Assembly (NCBI GenBank): GCA_029851415.1
Contig: CM056742.1
Location: forward strand, 146,759,121 to 146,823,120
From: Eretmocerus hayati
Taxonomy: Eukaryota; Arthropoda; Insecta; Hymenoptera; Aphelinidae
DNA: 64,000 nucleotides
Direction: 5' to 3'
Part shown: positions 38,017 to 50,500 of the stretch, piece by piece
How positions within the stretch are numbered: position 1 is the first letter of the stretch
How the letters are laid out: each line of letters starts with the position of its first letter
Notes under the pieces: model-generated
Databases searched by the model: none
The model's input: the letters and a program-made list of their open reading frames with translations, nothing else
What the model was told of the DNA's origin: nothing
Position numbers and translations under genes: made by a program

Positions 38017-41000
38017 TTAGTGACGCATGCTACTTTCCATTTTCGATATGTTATTCTCAATAGCTTGTCGGATACTTGACTCAAGAACTTCTTTAAGATC
38101 ATCAAGTTTGAGAGATTTCATGATAGTTGCAGAAATGTCACTCAGACCACTATCACCTATTCTGCCATCTTTTATTCCCACGGGATCCCCTGAAACGTGA
38201 AATTTCTTCGTTATTAGGAAGCAAACTGAGATTATCGGCGTCAAGGCCGCGTAGACGCCCGCAATATGCTAGATTGTATCTGGGAGACTATAGAAAAATC
38301 ATATGGACTTCGTGACACAATCGCGGCTTTCCATGAAGAGCGATGCAAACTCCTTCATGAAAATCCGCGATTGCGGCCCTCGGGTACATGATAATCTACT
38401 ATAATGAAGGTTCAATTAGAGATTTTAAAGTTGCATCTACGCTCACCGATTTTTCGGTAAATGATGAATCGAGTTGGAGGTTGGAGTAGAACTGATAGAA
38501 CGCTTACAAGGAGAGCACCAGGACTGCGAAACACGAATCTTGATGAAACTCTGAGAATCATCTTGTTTATGTGAAAAATGAAGGTATCTCCAAGGGTTTA
38601 ATTCAATGGGCCTCCTATCCCGAAATACAGCTATGAAGATTAGCATTGTCATTATATCTAAGGTCATATAATATGTGTCATTTTAACATGGACCTATATG
38701 AGCAGTGCTAATATTTATAGCCGTATCTCGGGATCGGAGGCCTATTGGACTAAACCCTTGAAGATACCTTCAATTCTCACCGGAACATGATGATTCCTAG
38801 AGTTTCGTCAAGATCCCTGTTCCGCAGACCTGGTGTTCTCCTTGTTAGTATTCTAAGGCAAATGTGTTTGTTGTAAAATGTATTAATAAAAAGTAATGAA
38901 AAATCTCTTTGAACTGTTTTTCTTCCATCAATAGATTGTTATATACTGGGCTTTTGACTCACTACCCTCCCTCGATGAAATAATGTTAAAACTTGAAAAA
39001 AAACATAGCTCGAGTGTAATAAACTGAATACGAAACGCAAAAACGGGCTGAAAGATAGTTACCCGTATTCGTCGCACCTTGCTGTGATAATGTAGATGGC
39101 CCGCCGTTCTGGGTATTTACAGGCGCACTGACTTCAAACACAGGGGAATTTGCATCGTCGGACAATACTGAAGAATCTTGTATTGAGGATGAATCGCTAA
39201 TTCTAGGGCAACTCTTGAAACTTTGGTTGGATAATGACGACTGATTAGCAGCATTCAAGAAAGTTGTTGCACCCAGAGAAAAATTAGCCGGAGTCGTCGT
39301 ATTCAAACTCATCGATGACATCCCATCGACAAGAGGCACTGAAGAACTATATCAAAAATAGTTGATGATTTCAATCTCAGATACCTGACGCATCGACGCA
39401 TCAGATAGCGCGCCATGAATATTTTGATGTATGCCGCATATTGCATTTCATTGAACGCGTTATACTTAATTTAAGTTTCCGATACAAGGGCAAAATAGCT
39501 GGAAAGTCATTTTCAATCATTTCAAATCATAAGATGTCATTTTGTGAATTTTAACCTCCATCAAGTATGGTTCATCAACCAATAAATTATCATATTAAAA
39601 ATCAATAAGAAAGAATTTTGCTTCCATAATAGGCGTTGGAAACGTGATTTCCGTGATATATGCCACAAACGCAGCACCTTTCTAGTTGTTGTCAACTATA
39701 GCATACAAAAATTTACCAGTTTGCTCGGAAACGGCCAAAAGCCATCGTGAGTAGAAGTCATAAGCGACAACCACGCGTCGTCCGGAAGTTTTGAAACTTA
39801 TTTTTCCCTCGCGTGAGTAGAAGAAAGGCATTACTGTTACCGCTGATCTTTTTTCAATTTTCTTTTTCACGTAGATGATGGAAAATTAGTGTTTCACACC
39901 TGGGTTGAGTGGTTTTTGCAATCCCGGGATGATTCTGACCCTCACATTCAACGCTGGATGGAATGATTTGGTTTAGAAAAACAAATATTTTCGCCACGAT
40001 TCTCGCTCTCGTGTCGATATCTAAAATGTATGAGCTGTGCATAAATGCACCCTGTACCTTCCCAAAAAAAAAAAAAAAAAAAAAAATACGATCGGAAAAC
40101 AGCGCTTGATCCTGGTGCAAGTTTTTGCATTAAATACAAGAGAATGTTTGAGGCTTGATCCAAATCATGCGAACCCAATGATTGGGATCGCCACATATAA
40201 TTTTTAATGTGATCAAAATTCAAGATTTTGAAACCAGATCCTAATTCATGCAAATTTTCAAAATTTATTCGAAGATGATAACAAACGATTGTAAGTCCTC
40301 TTTTGGGAGCACGTTGGATCAAAATGTACAACCGTCATGATGGGAAGCATGAAAAACCATATAAAATAAATTGTGCGTAAAGATAGGTACCATGGATTTA
40401 CGTTAATAAGGGACTCGCCAGAGGGGTCCACGCGTCCAATTCTGTGTGCGGCGGTAATCAAAATCTCATATTCAATGGTCATTGAAAGACTTTAGTTTTC
40501 CACATATGAATGGAGAAAAATCGCGCAGTGACGCGCTTTAGTGTACTAAATTGTCACTTTCCTATATTCATTTGAAATGAGCCCCCAGCAAGTTGCTCAA
40601 CGATTCACGCTGACAGTAGTTAGTTTTCGCAGCACAAAGATTTGCACTCAGATGTAGAAGACTCGAATCGCATAAGGCCCTTGTATTTGGATTGAGCGAT
40701 TCAGTTGGCCTCCAAGTAGGCATGTGCTGGATCGCTAGTTCAAAAAAAAGTTCAAAAAAATTAAAAATAAAAACGGCGTTTCGTGACAGTATGCAGAGCT
40801 CACTCTTCAGTGCCCCATCCATTCGAGTCAGATTTTGAATAAGCACTCAGAGTTGGGACAACAACACGTTGTCGTAATGAAGATTCATAATCTTATTATT
40901 GTCTGGCAATTTCCATTCCTAGGTGTGAAATTCAGATTTGATACCATACGTCATTCAATCTGACTTCAATTCATAGGATACATACTTTTCATCTAAAAAG

Positions 41001-42480
41001 TATTTGAAAACACACACAGTCACTGAAAAGCTCTATCAATCAAAATTTTGAGGGATCTTTAATTCAATTAGAAAATTTACTCTCACTCAAGGAATGCTCA
41101 GTAAATTCCTCTTCAGTAATTCAATTTGGCTTCTTTTTGTTTTGTGGAGTGAACAAAAAATTTTCAAGGTGAATTCAACACATACTGGTCATCTCTGGAG
41201 AGTGTAACAATGACTTGACAAAGTTCTTTAAAATACCAAGAATTTCCAAGGATAATCAAACTTAGATCGAAACCCAGCCTAAGGCTCAAGTTAGAAGTAT
41301 TTTATACGAGGCTTTTCAGAGTACCTTATTGGTTCATAGAGACTCAATCTTTTCATGTATCATGTGACATTATAGGGATGAGAAAAGAGATATTGATCAA
41401 ATGACTCACTTGTCATGTAAAATCCAACAATTACTAGCAAGTTACCAGTTGAGTTTGGAAGTACTGATGCATGATGAATACCGGATTGAATAAGATGGAT
41501 AAAGTTGCTCATTTGAGAGAAAACTGTAAAATACTCACATATTGGGCTCATGCTTGCCCTTGGTCTGACATTTTTTCTCAAGAACTTCTACTCTTTCTTC
41601 CAAGGCCAGGATTCTTTTTTCATACTCTATTCTTTCCTTAACAAATTCATTGACAATTCCTCGGAATTCGTTAAATAGAGTCCTAATACTGATTGTTTCT
41701 TCTATTTTATCTTTTCCATTGCTCTCCTCATGGTTCTTACGATCAATATTTTCTACTTTTCCATTAGTTTGTTCATCTTTCAAATTTGTCCTAGTTTCTT
41801 CATATTTGTTGAAATTTGGAAGGCGGTTGGAGTTATCAGATTTATCTTTAAATATTGCTGTGTCTCCGTCAGTCTTGAAATTAAAGATTGGAGGTGTTGG
41901 AATTTTGAATTCTGTATTTGCCTCAGCAGATTCTGTACAGTGAAGAATGTTATGTTATTGTTGTATTTTTATCAAAAGTCATACAATTTCCTTAAATGTG
42001 TTACCTGCATTGGGTGAAATATCATTGAAGACAAAATTGAATCCTTTTGGTGAATTATGGTGAGGCTCTCTTTTACCCTTTCCAAAGAAGAAACATGGTC
42101 CATCGCTTGATTTTCTATTACTTCTAACTGTACTCTGAGTTTTAGTATTATTTTTGCTAGGGGCAATAAATGATGACCTGAAAATAATCAGAAAATGATT
42201 GGTCCAAGCTAGTCCAGGTCTAAAAAATCAAAGACGCTTGAGCTAGTGATGGGGTGTAAAGAATCTGATTTATTTCAATGGACATTTTCATATTTCTACT
42301 ATCAATAACATGTTCGATAAACAAGAAGAATCAGAGGAGTAGAATACATGATAGAATAAAGTGCAGAACTTACGGAGAGATGGGACGAAAATGAAAATTT
42401 GTATGGGTCTTTGTGCTTGAATCAGGATCAGAGAACGTTTTCACCGTTGATTCGATTCCTAGATTCATCTTCACATCCAT
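38017..42480 (-). CDS. Uncharacterised coiled-coil protein, 376 residues
   Basis: I do not recognise the family. Exons 42374-42480, 42005-42177, 41539-41932, 39063-39346 and 38017-38189 have good GT..AG sites and sum to 1131 bases with all phases closing. The ATG at 42480 starts MDVKMNLGIEST and has an in-frame TAA two codons upstream. The N-terminal 110 residues are polar with repeated aromatic FxF patches (NFHFRP, CFFFGKGKR, FNFVFND, IFNFK). Residues about 172-215 form a strong heptad coiled coil (KRILALEERVEVLEKKC). A Ser/Asn/Thr-rich segment follows, then a C-terminal amphipathic helix (MKSLKLDDLKEVLESSIRQA). No signal peptide or membrane segment is seen. It is divergent from the Myb/SANT gene. 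A nuclear or scaffold role is possible but not shown. Confidence 0.85.
38502..38850. mobile_element. Foldback element in an intron of the coiled-coil gene
   Basis: The left arm from CTTACAAGGAGAGCACCAGG is mirrored by CCTGGTGTTCTCCTTGTTAG at the right. The inner blocks AAGGGTTTAATTCAATGGGC and GCCTATTGGACTAAACCCTT also pair. It lies between exons 4 and 5 and has no coding capacity. Confidence 0.75.
40064..40086. repeat. Poly-A run of 23
   Basis: A homopolymer in an intron of the coiled-coil gene. Nothing else is visible around it; it may be the tail of a decayed retroposed copy, but no target duplication was found. Confidence 0.8.
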
Positions 42481-44579
42481 CCGAAATTAGATCCTTTCGA
42501 GATCGACCTCAGCAGGTTGGCTACAAGCTCTTAACCTTCCTATATGTCAACTTTACAAACGCTCAATTTTTTTTTGTTTACCGAAGCAGAGTGTATAATG
42601 AATGTTTACGATTAGAATAGAAACGCAAAAAATTTAGCCAGTTTGACATCAATTGAAGAAATTGAATAACTCGATGTAGAGTTCAAGATTTACAGTTGTT
42701 ATAATAATTATATATCATGCATGAACTAAAAGTTGAGCCAAATGCAGACAAATGTTGAAAAACTGACAATTGGACAGGACCTGGACGCAGCGGCACGTTC
42801 ACAGACTGAATTACATGCAATAGTCAGAAAGTTGGGAGGAAATCAAACTGAATCAAACTTCGACTAAAGACCATGATCATCCACGAAATAACTCTTGTTT
42901 TGGTTTTGATTCGTACCAGATTCAAATTGAATCATTAAATTGCGGCGGCTGCTCGTACGGTTCGCTTTGTTTACATCAGTTATATATATGACTGATGGCT
43001 ATGTCGTCGTCGCCCTTTATTTTCGCGCGCAACCCACATGCGCATTTCGTTGTATCGTGGATCGCGTGTTCGTTGATGTAGTTCGATGAGTTCGATCGAC
43101 CTTATCTTCGGAGAAAATTGCTAAGTACCGAAAAAATATGATTTTTAGCCCATAGTATCAAACGAGAGAATCTCATCAAACGATCAGTAGCATTGCCCGT
43201 GTGGAATTAGGTCGGAACAAAAAGAAGTCAGACTCTGCTTACGAATCAATTGCGAGCTCCATGCATGCATGTGCTCCATACGCCGCGCCGCCCCTTTTGC
43301 ACGTGCATGCGCGTTTCGTTCCATTGCGTTCCGTTTAGTTTATTCGTTTTACTAATCAGATTCTGCGTGCGGCGATCGTCCCGATAGCATTTCATGGTGC
43401 AAGGGCAGGCATATTTCCCGAAGAAGACCCAAAAATATCTACGGCCTTCGTCTGACTATAATACTTACTTTGCCTGGATCTGCTGGTGTGGACGTCTCGA
43501 TATTCGTTGGCTAAAATAAAAGCGCGTCTCTGCGTGGGCCGCCGCATGCCGCTTCGTCTACTTTTTTAACCTGATCCGCTTGAGCAACAAAGCACTGAAG
43601 CAATTCCACGAGCAAGATTGCCGGTGAGTTTACACAATATATAATTTATGTTAGTTTGTTGGACTGATACAGGATACAGTGAGCCTTCACGTTGCGAGAG
43701 GTTACATTTTCGTGTTGTAATATGAATTTTGGAACATCGTACGTGTTTTGTATGACGTAGCGATGATGTCCAGGTTTCCAAATATCTCCCACTTTATAGT
43801 TCGATAGAGAAGGTCACTGGTCAGGTTACACCGCGTGATACTTTTTTTACGCTGGTCTGACGACAAAATTTCTCTTTCAGTTCACCATTACTTATATGCT
43901 TACTGCAACTTTTCCTGCGTGAATAATGACACAATTTTTGTGAGACGAGCTCGATCGCGTTGTTACTTTCTCGTTGCTTGAGCTACCTTTTCCTCGAAAG
44001 AGGACAGATGTTTTACAATATAGAGTTATTATATTCATCCTTCTACCGTGCCTCAATACGTAGTTTTTAACATTCTTATTAGTTATGTTTATTTACGATG
44101 ATTCCTACTCATCATCATTGCATAAGTAAATTGTAGTAGACTGTTTCTCAAAACTACTAGCCATGGAAAATAAGTTGTTGATAGTGTAGTTGTTTCCAGT
44201 TCATCTCATTTGTCACAGAGCTGCCAATACCAGTGTTGACCTCAATATTCTACTGAATCACAGATTAGTGCTATGCATATCGCTCTCATAAAAACGATCC
44301 TGGGTGCACCAGTTGAATAGCACCATGCTACAAAGAGATCTATCAGCTAATTTGTGACATACAAATTTATAAGAGATTTTTAAAAGGATTGCTAGTTGAA
44401 GCACTCTCTTACACACATCATAAGCTTGATATCATCTCCTCCTCAGGTAGATTATTAAAATTTTTCCTGTGTTTGAATGATTCCTTTAGATGAATATATA
44501 AATTATTGGTCCTCCCTGAAACTATTCTCAGTGTATTAGAGCTCATTACTTGCATTACATTATTTCAGGTCTTTTACAA
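42481..44579. other. Divergent intergenic region with probable shared promoter
   Basis: The region lies between two divergently transcribed genes. About 42950-43600 is richer in CpG-containing sequence than its surroundings. A plus-strand donor-like site, TTGCCG|GTGAGT at 43623, could end a noncoding first exon of the Myb/SANT gene, whose coding exon begins after an acceptor at 44568-44569. No core promoter motif could be assigned with confidence. Confidence 0.45.
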
Positions 44580-47500
44580 ATGGTAAAGTTAACACCATTC
44601 AACATGGATTGCTACGAGCTTTCTGAGCCAACAGATATGGGGAATGAAACCATTGATTATGATCCACTAGACAACCTAGATAACCAAGACAACCAAAAAA
44701 GAAGTCGTTGGGACAAAGAGGAAGTACTTGACATGTTGAAAATGATCAAGGAACATAGTCTAGTATCACAATACTCCGTGATGAAAATGTCTCTTGTATT
44801 GAGTAAGCTGTTGATGAAGAAAGGTTGGAACCGAACCTACAATCAAATTCACTCTAAAATGTTGATACTGAGGAAAAATTATTTGGCTTGTGAAAAACAG
44901 AGAATAGCAACGGGTAGAGTAAAAGAATGTTCATACTACAATGAACTTAGGGATATTTACAAAGATATTGATAATGGAAATGCTGCTGGTTTAATTGACT
45001 GTGATCTGGATAACTCAGAGCAATGTAATATGATGTTTCCTAACGATCCAGTGAAATGGAGCAAGGCAGAAATTCAGAAGATGCTGAACCTGGTCAAATC
45101 AATGAAATTGAAGAATGAGTTGACGCTTACATTCTTCTCCCCCACTGCTGTGAGGTTGATTGGTGAAGCTATGCGCAATGCTGGTTATGATAGAAGCACG
45201 GATCAAGTTAGAAGTGCATTGACCAGTCTGAGAGCAATGTACATAGATTATAAGATAGGTTTTGATAATAATGAAAATCCACAAGAATGTATGTTTTTTC
45301 CACATCTAGATCTATTTTGGGGTAAAGAGTACAAGAGGTGTCGTATGAAAGATAAGCGCCATAAGGCAAGTGATGATCCATGGTCCACAGATGAAACGAT
45401 TATGCTGCTCAACTTGGTACAAGATCTGAACATTGCTGAAGAAACTTACCATAATTCAGCAAAAGTTGCAGAGGATTTAAGTCGGGGGTTGGCAGAGAAT
45501 GGTTATTCTAGACCTAAGCAACAAATCATTGATAGACTTGAAGATATGAAAACAGACTTTTTTGATGCAGATAATTCTAACAATGTGACCGATGCAACCA
45601 GAATATTTCCATTCTACAACATGTACAAGAGACTATTTGGGCTACAATTCAACTGTAATACAGATGACCAGTTGCCATCATTTACTTTGGATCCTACTAA
45701 ATTGTCAAACAATATTCCTAAGGGAGGAAAACCAAGAGAAATAAGAGGTAAGAGATCATTTTGCACCTTATGCATAGACCTTTACACAAGAGCATTTTGG
45801 GCATGGTTTCATTTTCACTGAAGGCGTCGTTTTGTAGGTCTTTTTCATCTCTTGTCCAAGGTTAGAGAACTAGGCAGCCTCCAGTTAAAAAAAAAAAAAA
45901 AACGTGAATCTAAATTGTACAATCATTAAGCTAAAGAATCATAAAAAAAACACTTTTAACTGTCTTTATATATGAGTACATAGTTCCGTGAACGTGAATA
46001 ACGTGTGCCACCTTGTACGAACCTTTAAAATGCTTAGGGAAAAAATTGTCTCAAGTCAATTTTGACGCATTTTTTGGTGTCAGTTTTGGCGCAATCATCA
46101 GTTTTTCGATCCAGGATCAATCAAAACAATTATTATCAAAAAAGGGGTCAAAATGTCAGTTCCGTGTCATGTCGCATTTCTTTTTTGCCGGCATTCATGC
46201 GTGTGAAGCGCCGATGAAGGGCTTCGTTCGGATTTGGGTGGGGAAATAAATCAAATATAATGGTATTGAGTACCAAATTCCACTGCTATACGAGCCTAAG
46301 GACCACTTTTTGTGTGCATAGCGAGCACTTACATTTTATTACACTTTGTCACCCGAATGCGACTACAAGTCCACCCACTCAGTTTACCTCCATAAAAGTG
46401 AATTTGCCTCATTCCAGTCCATTTCGTACCAGTTTTTTCTCGGAGTTTATCGTTAAGTGCAACTTTTCCATGCCCCAAAGTATCGAAAAAATTTATTTTC
46501 ACACTTTTGGGAGTACTTATTCGCGAAAATCTACTTTTGCTACATTTTTTGGTCAGTTTCGTGTCCTACTAGTACGACCGTTAAGGTGATGTCGGAGTCC
46601 TGCCCTGATCCCATGCTTATCAGCACTGTCAAGTTCACAAACGTATCGATGAATTTTTGCAATATTGCAAATCTATCAAGTAAACCCAATTCTATAGACC
46701 AAACCGAATCGGCGTTACTTCTTCTAGTCCGGGCACTGAGGGGGATGGGGGGGGGGTGTCTGATCAGGTGACTCGTGTTCCAGAAGGTTTGTCAGCGTAT
46801 TCCAATGTATTTTGAGGCGCTGAATCGAATACACGAGGTGGACAGTCCGTAAATTATTGATGATTTAATGCAAAAACTCGGAAGATATTCATTTTAACGA
46901 AAAATTTTATTAGACCAAAGTTGTTGAGCACAAAACTTTCCACGGAAAAGGTTTTCACAAGTTTCCTGGAAAACCCAAGCCCGAGTCAGGGAAGGCGTTA
47001 AAATCGCTCCGCACATTTAACATAGGCTTATATAGGGCGGTCGACGCAGCGCTACTAAACTCGCTGTCACTTTGACAGTTATCAATCTGTCGCGTGTCGA
47101 CCTCATGCATCTTGAAAAAGATGAAACTCCCTTTGAAATGGTACAAGTCTGATTCCGTCAAACTCAAACCCGTTCGACTGGAGAGCCGCAGGTAATGAGA
47201 AAGGCACGAGAGTGGCCGAGTCGCAGCTTTGCAACACGATAGCCTCAAAATCGGTACTTTTTATCTTTCTCTCTTTCTCCACGGTCGAAGGAGATCAGTT
47301 AGACGGAATCATGACCTGCACCATTTTGAAGTTCAAGATGTATGAGGTCGACACGCCATAGGTTGACAACTGTCAAAGTGACAGCGAGTTTATTAGCGAT
47401 TCGTCGGCCGCCCCACACAAGCCCATGTTGAATGCACGGAACGATTTTCGCGCATTTCCCGCCCGAGCTTGGGTTTTCCGAGAACCTTATGAGTACCTCT

Positions 47501-50500
47501 ATTGTTGAACACTTTGTGCTTTACAACTTTGATTCAGTAAAATTTTCCGTTAAAATGCATATTTTCCGGTTTTTTTGCAAAAAATCATAATTTTGCACTG
47601 AACCCCCTCCCTGGCGCCCAGACTATTATTAGAATCAAAAATTCATCGAATTGTTTGTGATCTCGACAATGTCGGTATCCGACATTTTCTTGAACGCGAG
47701 GCTACAGAGGTCCTAGTCAGCGTTTTCCGAAGTATTTGGCGGACAAATAAAAACCCCAAAACCTCAAGACTGTTAGCTGGAACCACGAGTCGAACCGTTT
47801 GGCCGTGAGATCAATTTTAGTGAGATCAAATGTCAGGTTCCGTGTCATATTAACACGTGACCCGTGTTATCCCAATAGTACCGATGAGTGAAAACCATGT
47901 GAAAACTCCTTATATTCGTGCGTACGGAAACCCGACGGGTCCACTCTCTCGCGGAGAGTGAGTGTGTATTCAAATTTTTGACCTCCAAATATCAACGTTT
48001 CAATGGAACTACTCATATTCATATAGTTCTATACTTTAAACAAAAATTCACACCTTCAATTCTCAGTGTTTCTAACATATGTAAATTGCCCAAAATTTCT
48101 TGGAATTATTTTTAGAAATATGATAAATATTTCCAGTCTCCATTCAGATTGCAACACATCTAGCTATAGGTACATAAATCACAACCATTCCGAATGCACC
48201 GATTATAAAGCTGCAGGAATTATGTGTATTAGGGTTATTTGAAAAGAAATGAGGACTGTTACAAGTACTCATTGAATAACATATGTAGTTTTGTACAATC
48301 AGTACTTGAACAGCTTTCTTTTGAAACTACCACTGACTATAATGCGTAAATACTAAAATGAAATAACGTATATATTTTAGATTCTCCTTGGAAAGACAGC
48401 GAGGTACGACTTCTTCTTAAAACGGTTCGAGATCTGACATCTAAATTGAAGTCAAATGATTTTTTAGAAGATGAAAAACTGAGGAGAATAGTCAAGACTC
48501 TGTATGTAGCAGGATACAGCAAGAGTGCAGAACAAATCAAGCTGAAATTGAGTTCCCTCAAAAGTACCTATCTTAAGTGCAATCTCGATGATAGTTCTGA
48601 TAAAGACGTTTTTCTATGCCCTTTCTACAATGAACTTCATGAAATCTTTCAAACAAGTGTATCTGATGAGAGATACGAGCTCATACAGAATCGTTTGTCT
48701 GAGAACTTGAATCCTGATTTGTCTAACGGGTCTGATCATAGTTACACAAATGTTGATTGTTGTAACCTTCCCACTAATAATGGTAACACTAACAAAGTTA
48801 CTGTTGTACCCAACAAACCTGCAGAATCCTGGTGTCCAGTTGAAAGTATTATTGGTAAGTCCACATGCTTGAGTAGTAGAATTGCAATGATTTCCTGATT
48901 CAGCATCATCATACAGTGGAACTTCGATATAACGAACATGAGGGGACCGGCCTGCGCCTTATTCGTTATATCGAGGTTTCGTTATATCAAAGTTTTGTAC
49001 CAGAACCTTATGAAGAAGCCCTTCTGTGTACCATTTGAGTACGGAATGGGCCATCTTTGGATATTCGTTTTACATAGAGTCCAATACAGCGGAAACACGC
49101 ATTGCCATATTTTAAACAATTCTTCAATATCCAGCACCAGTACGTCAAATAACCCGTTCCGACGTTTGAGAGTTTTGTTGCACCTGAAAAGAGCCATTTT
49201 TGGCTCTGGACAGGGTCGGATTTGTGGGTATAGGTTTAATTCTTATTAGAATTTTGAAATTTGTTGTCTTTTGTTCATTTTTCTTTCAACTCCTCAGCGA
49301 AGATTTCGCAATCTTGGGAAAAAACCCGAGTTGATATCTTCAAAAGAGATTCGAGCGGTGGTTTCGAATCTCGAAATTCGATCGGTCATCAGTGAGCCTC
49401 TCATTGGCTTTCGATTGACCAAATTATTGAATAAGATTTTCAACTTTGCGACCGTCATGATTCTTTCTCAGAGACCACCTCACACTCGATCTCTTTTCGA
49501 AATTCTACTCTATCTTTCAGACAAAACTTCGTTATAACGAGGTTCAAGTTCGTAATAACGAGGTAATTTAACACAAACGGAGATAGGAAATTCAAGGGAC
49601 CAAAGCTCTACTTCGTTATATCGAGGATTTCGTTATATCGGAGTTCGTTATATCGAAGTTCCACTGTATTGACCAAGTACCTATTTTGTTCTAGCTGAAG
49701 AAGTTGTGGTTGCTTCATCTTCACAAGACTGTAACTATGTGGACTTAGACCCAGATCGAGAAAAAAATTTGAATCATAAAGAATCTTCAGTGAGTGCTTT
49801 GTCAAACAATAGTGATACAAGAATTCCTGAAATCAGCTCTACTCAGGCAGACCCAGTGCTTAATAAAGACACTACCTCTAAGGGTGTTGGTAGATATGAG
49901 ATTGCCGTGGAACATGAAGTGATAACAATAGATGAAGATGACTTGGAACAATTTGAAAGTTATCCAGATAGCCAAGCTAGGTCAGTCACAATTACGTTAT
50001 TTTCAATTGAACTTCATTTAGACTTAGATACCTATATGAATGCATACTGATAAGTATGTATTCATATAGAATCAATGTCTGATAAGACATTGATTCTGCA
50101 CAAATTTTGAAAGAAAAAGATTTCTGTTCTTGGATGAAAATCCTGGAATTAGATCTCGAGCTTGAAAAAACACGGGGAGGTTCCGGTCTATTTTGACTCC
50201 TTCATTTGGTCTAAGCCGAGTTTTGGAAACATATAAGGGCAAACTATTTTTTGAGATTTGTGTAGAATTCATGTCGAGCGAGTGTACATCATTCTACTTT
50301 GTTGAATTCTTTTGGATCCATTCACCCACAATGTCCAATACAATGTACCGATTTTTTGTATCGATTTCCAAAAAACGTTGATTATTCTTTTCGGACCCAT
50401 GAAAAATTCCATGAACATTCTCCAAAAGTCTCTACTATTACGCCCAATGAATCAAATTACAGTCTGAGACCCAATACCTGGCAGCAAAGGAGAGAGAATA

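Noticed and set aside
41972..42166. Alternative reading of the coiled-coil gene exon 2 as a helical peptide
   Set aside because: That frame ends at a stop in the next exon, while the chosen frame continues through all five exons with matching phases.
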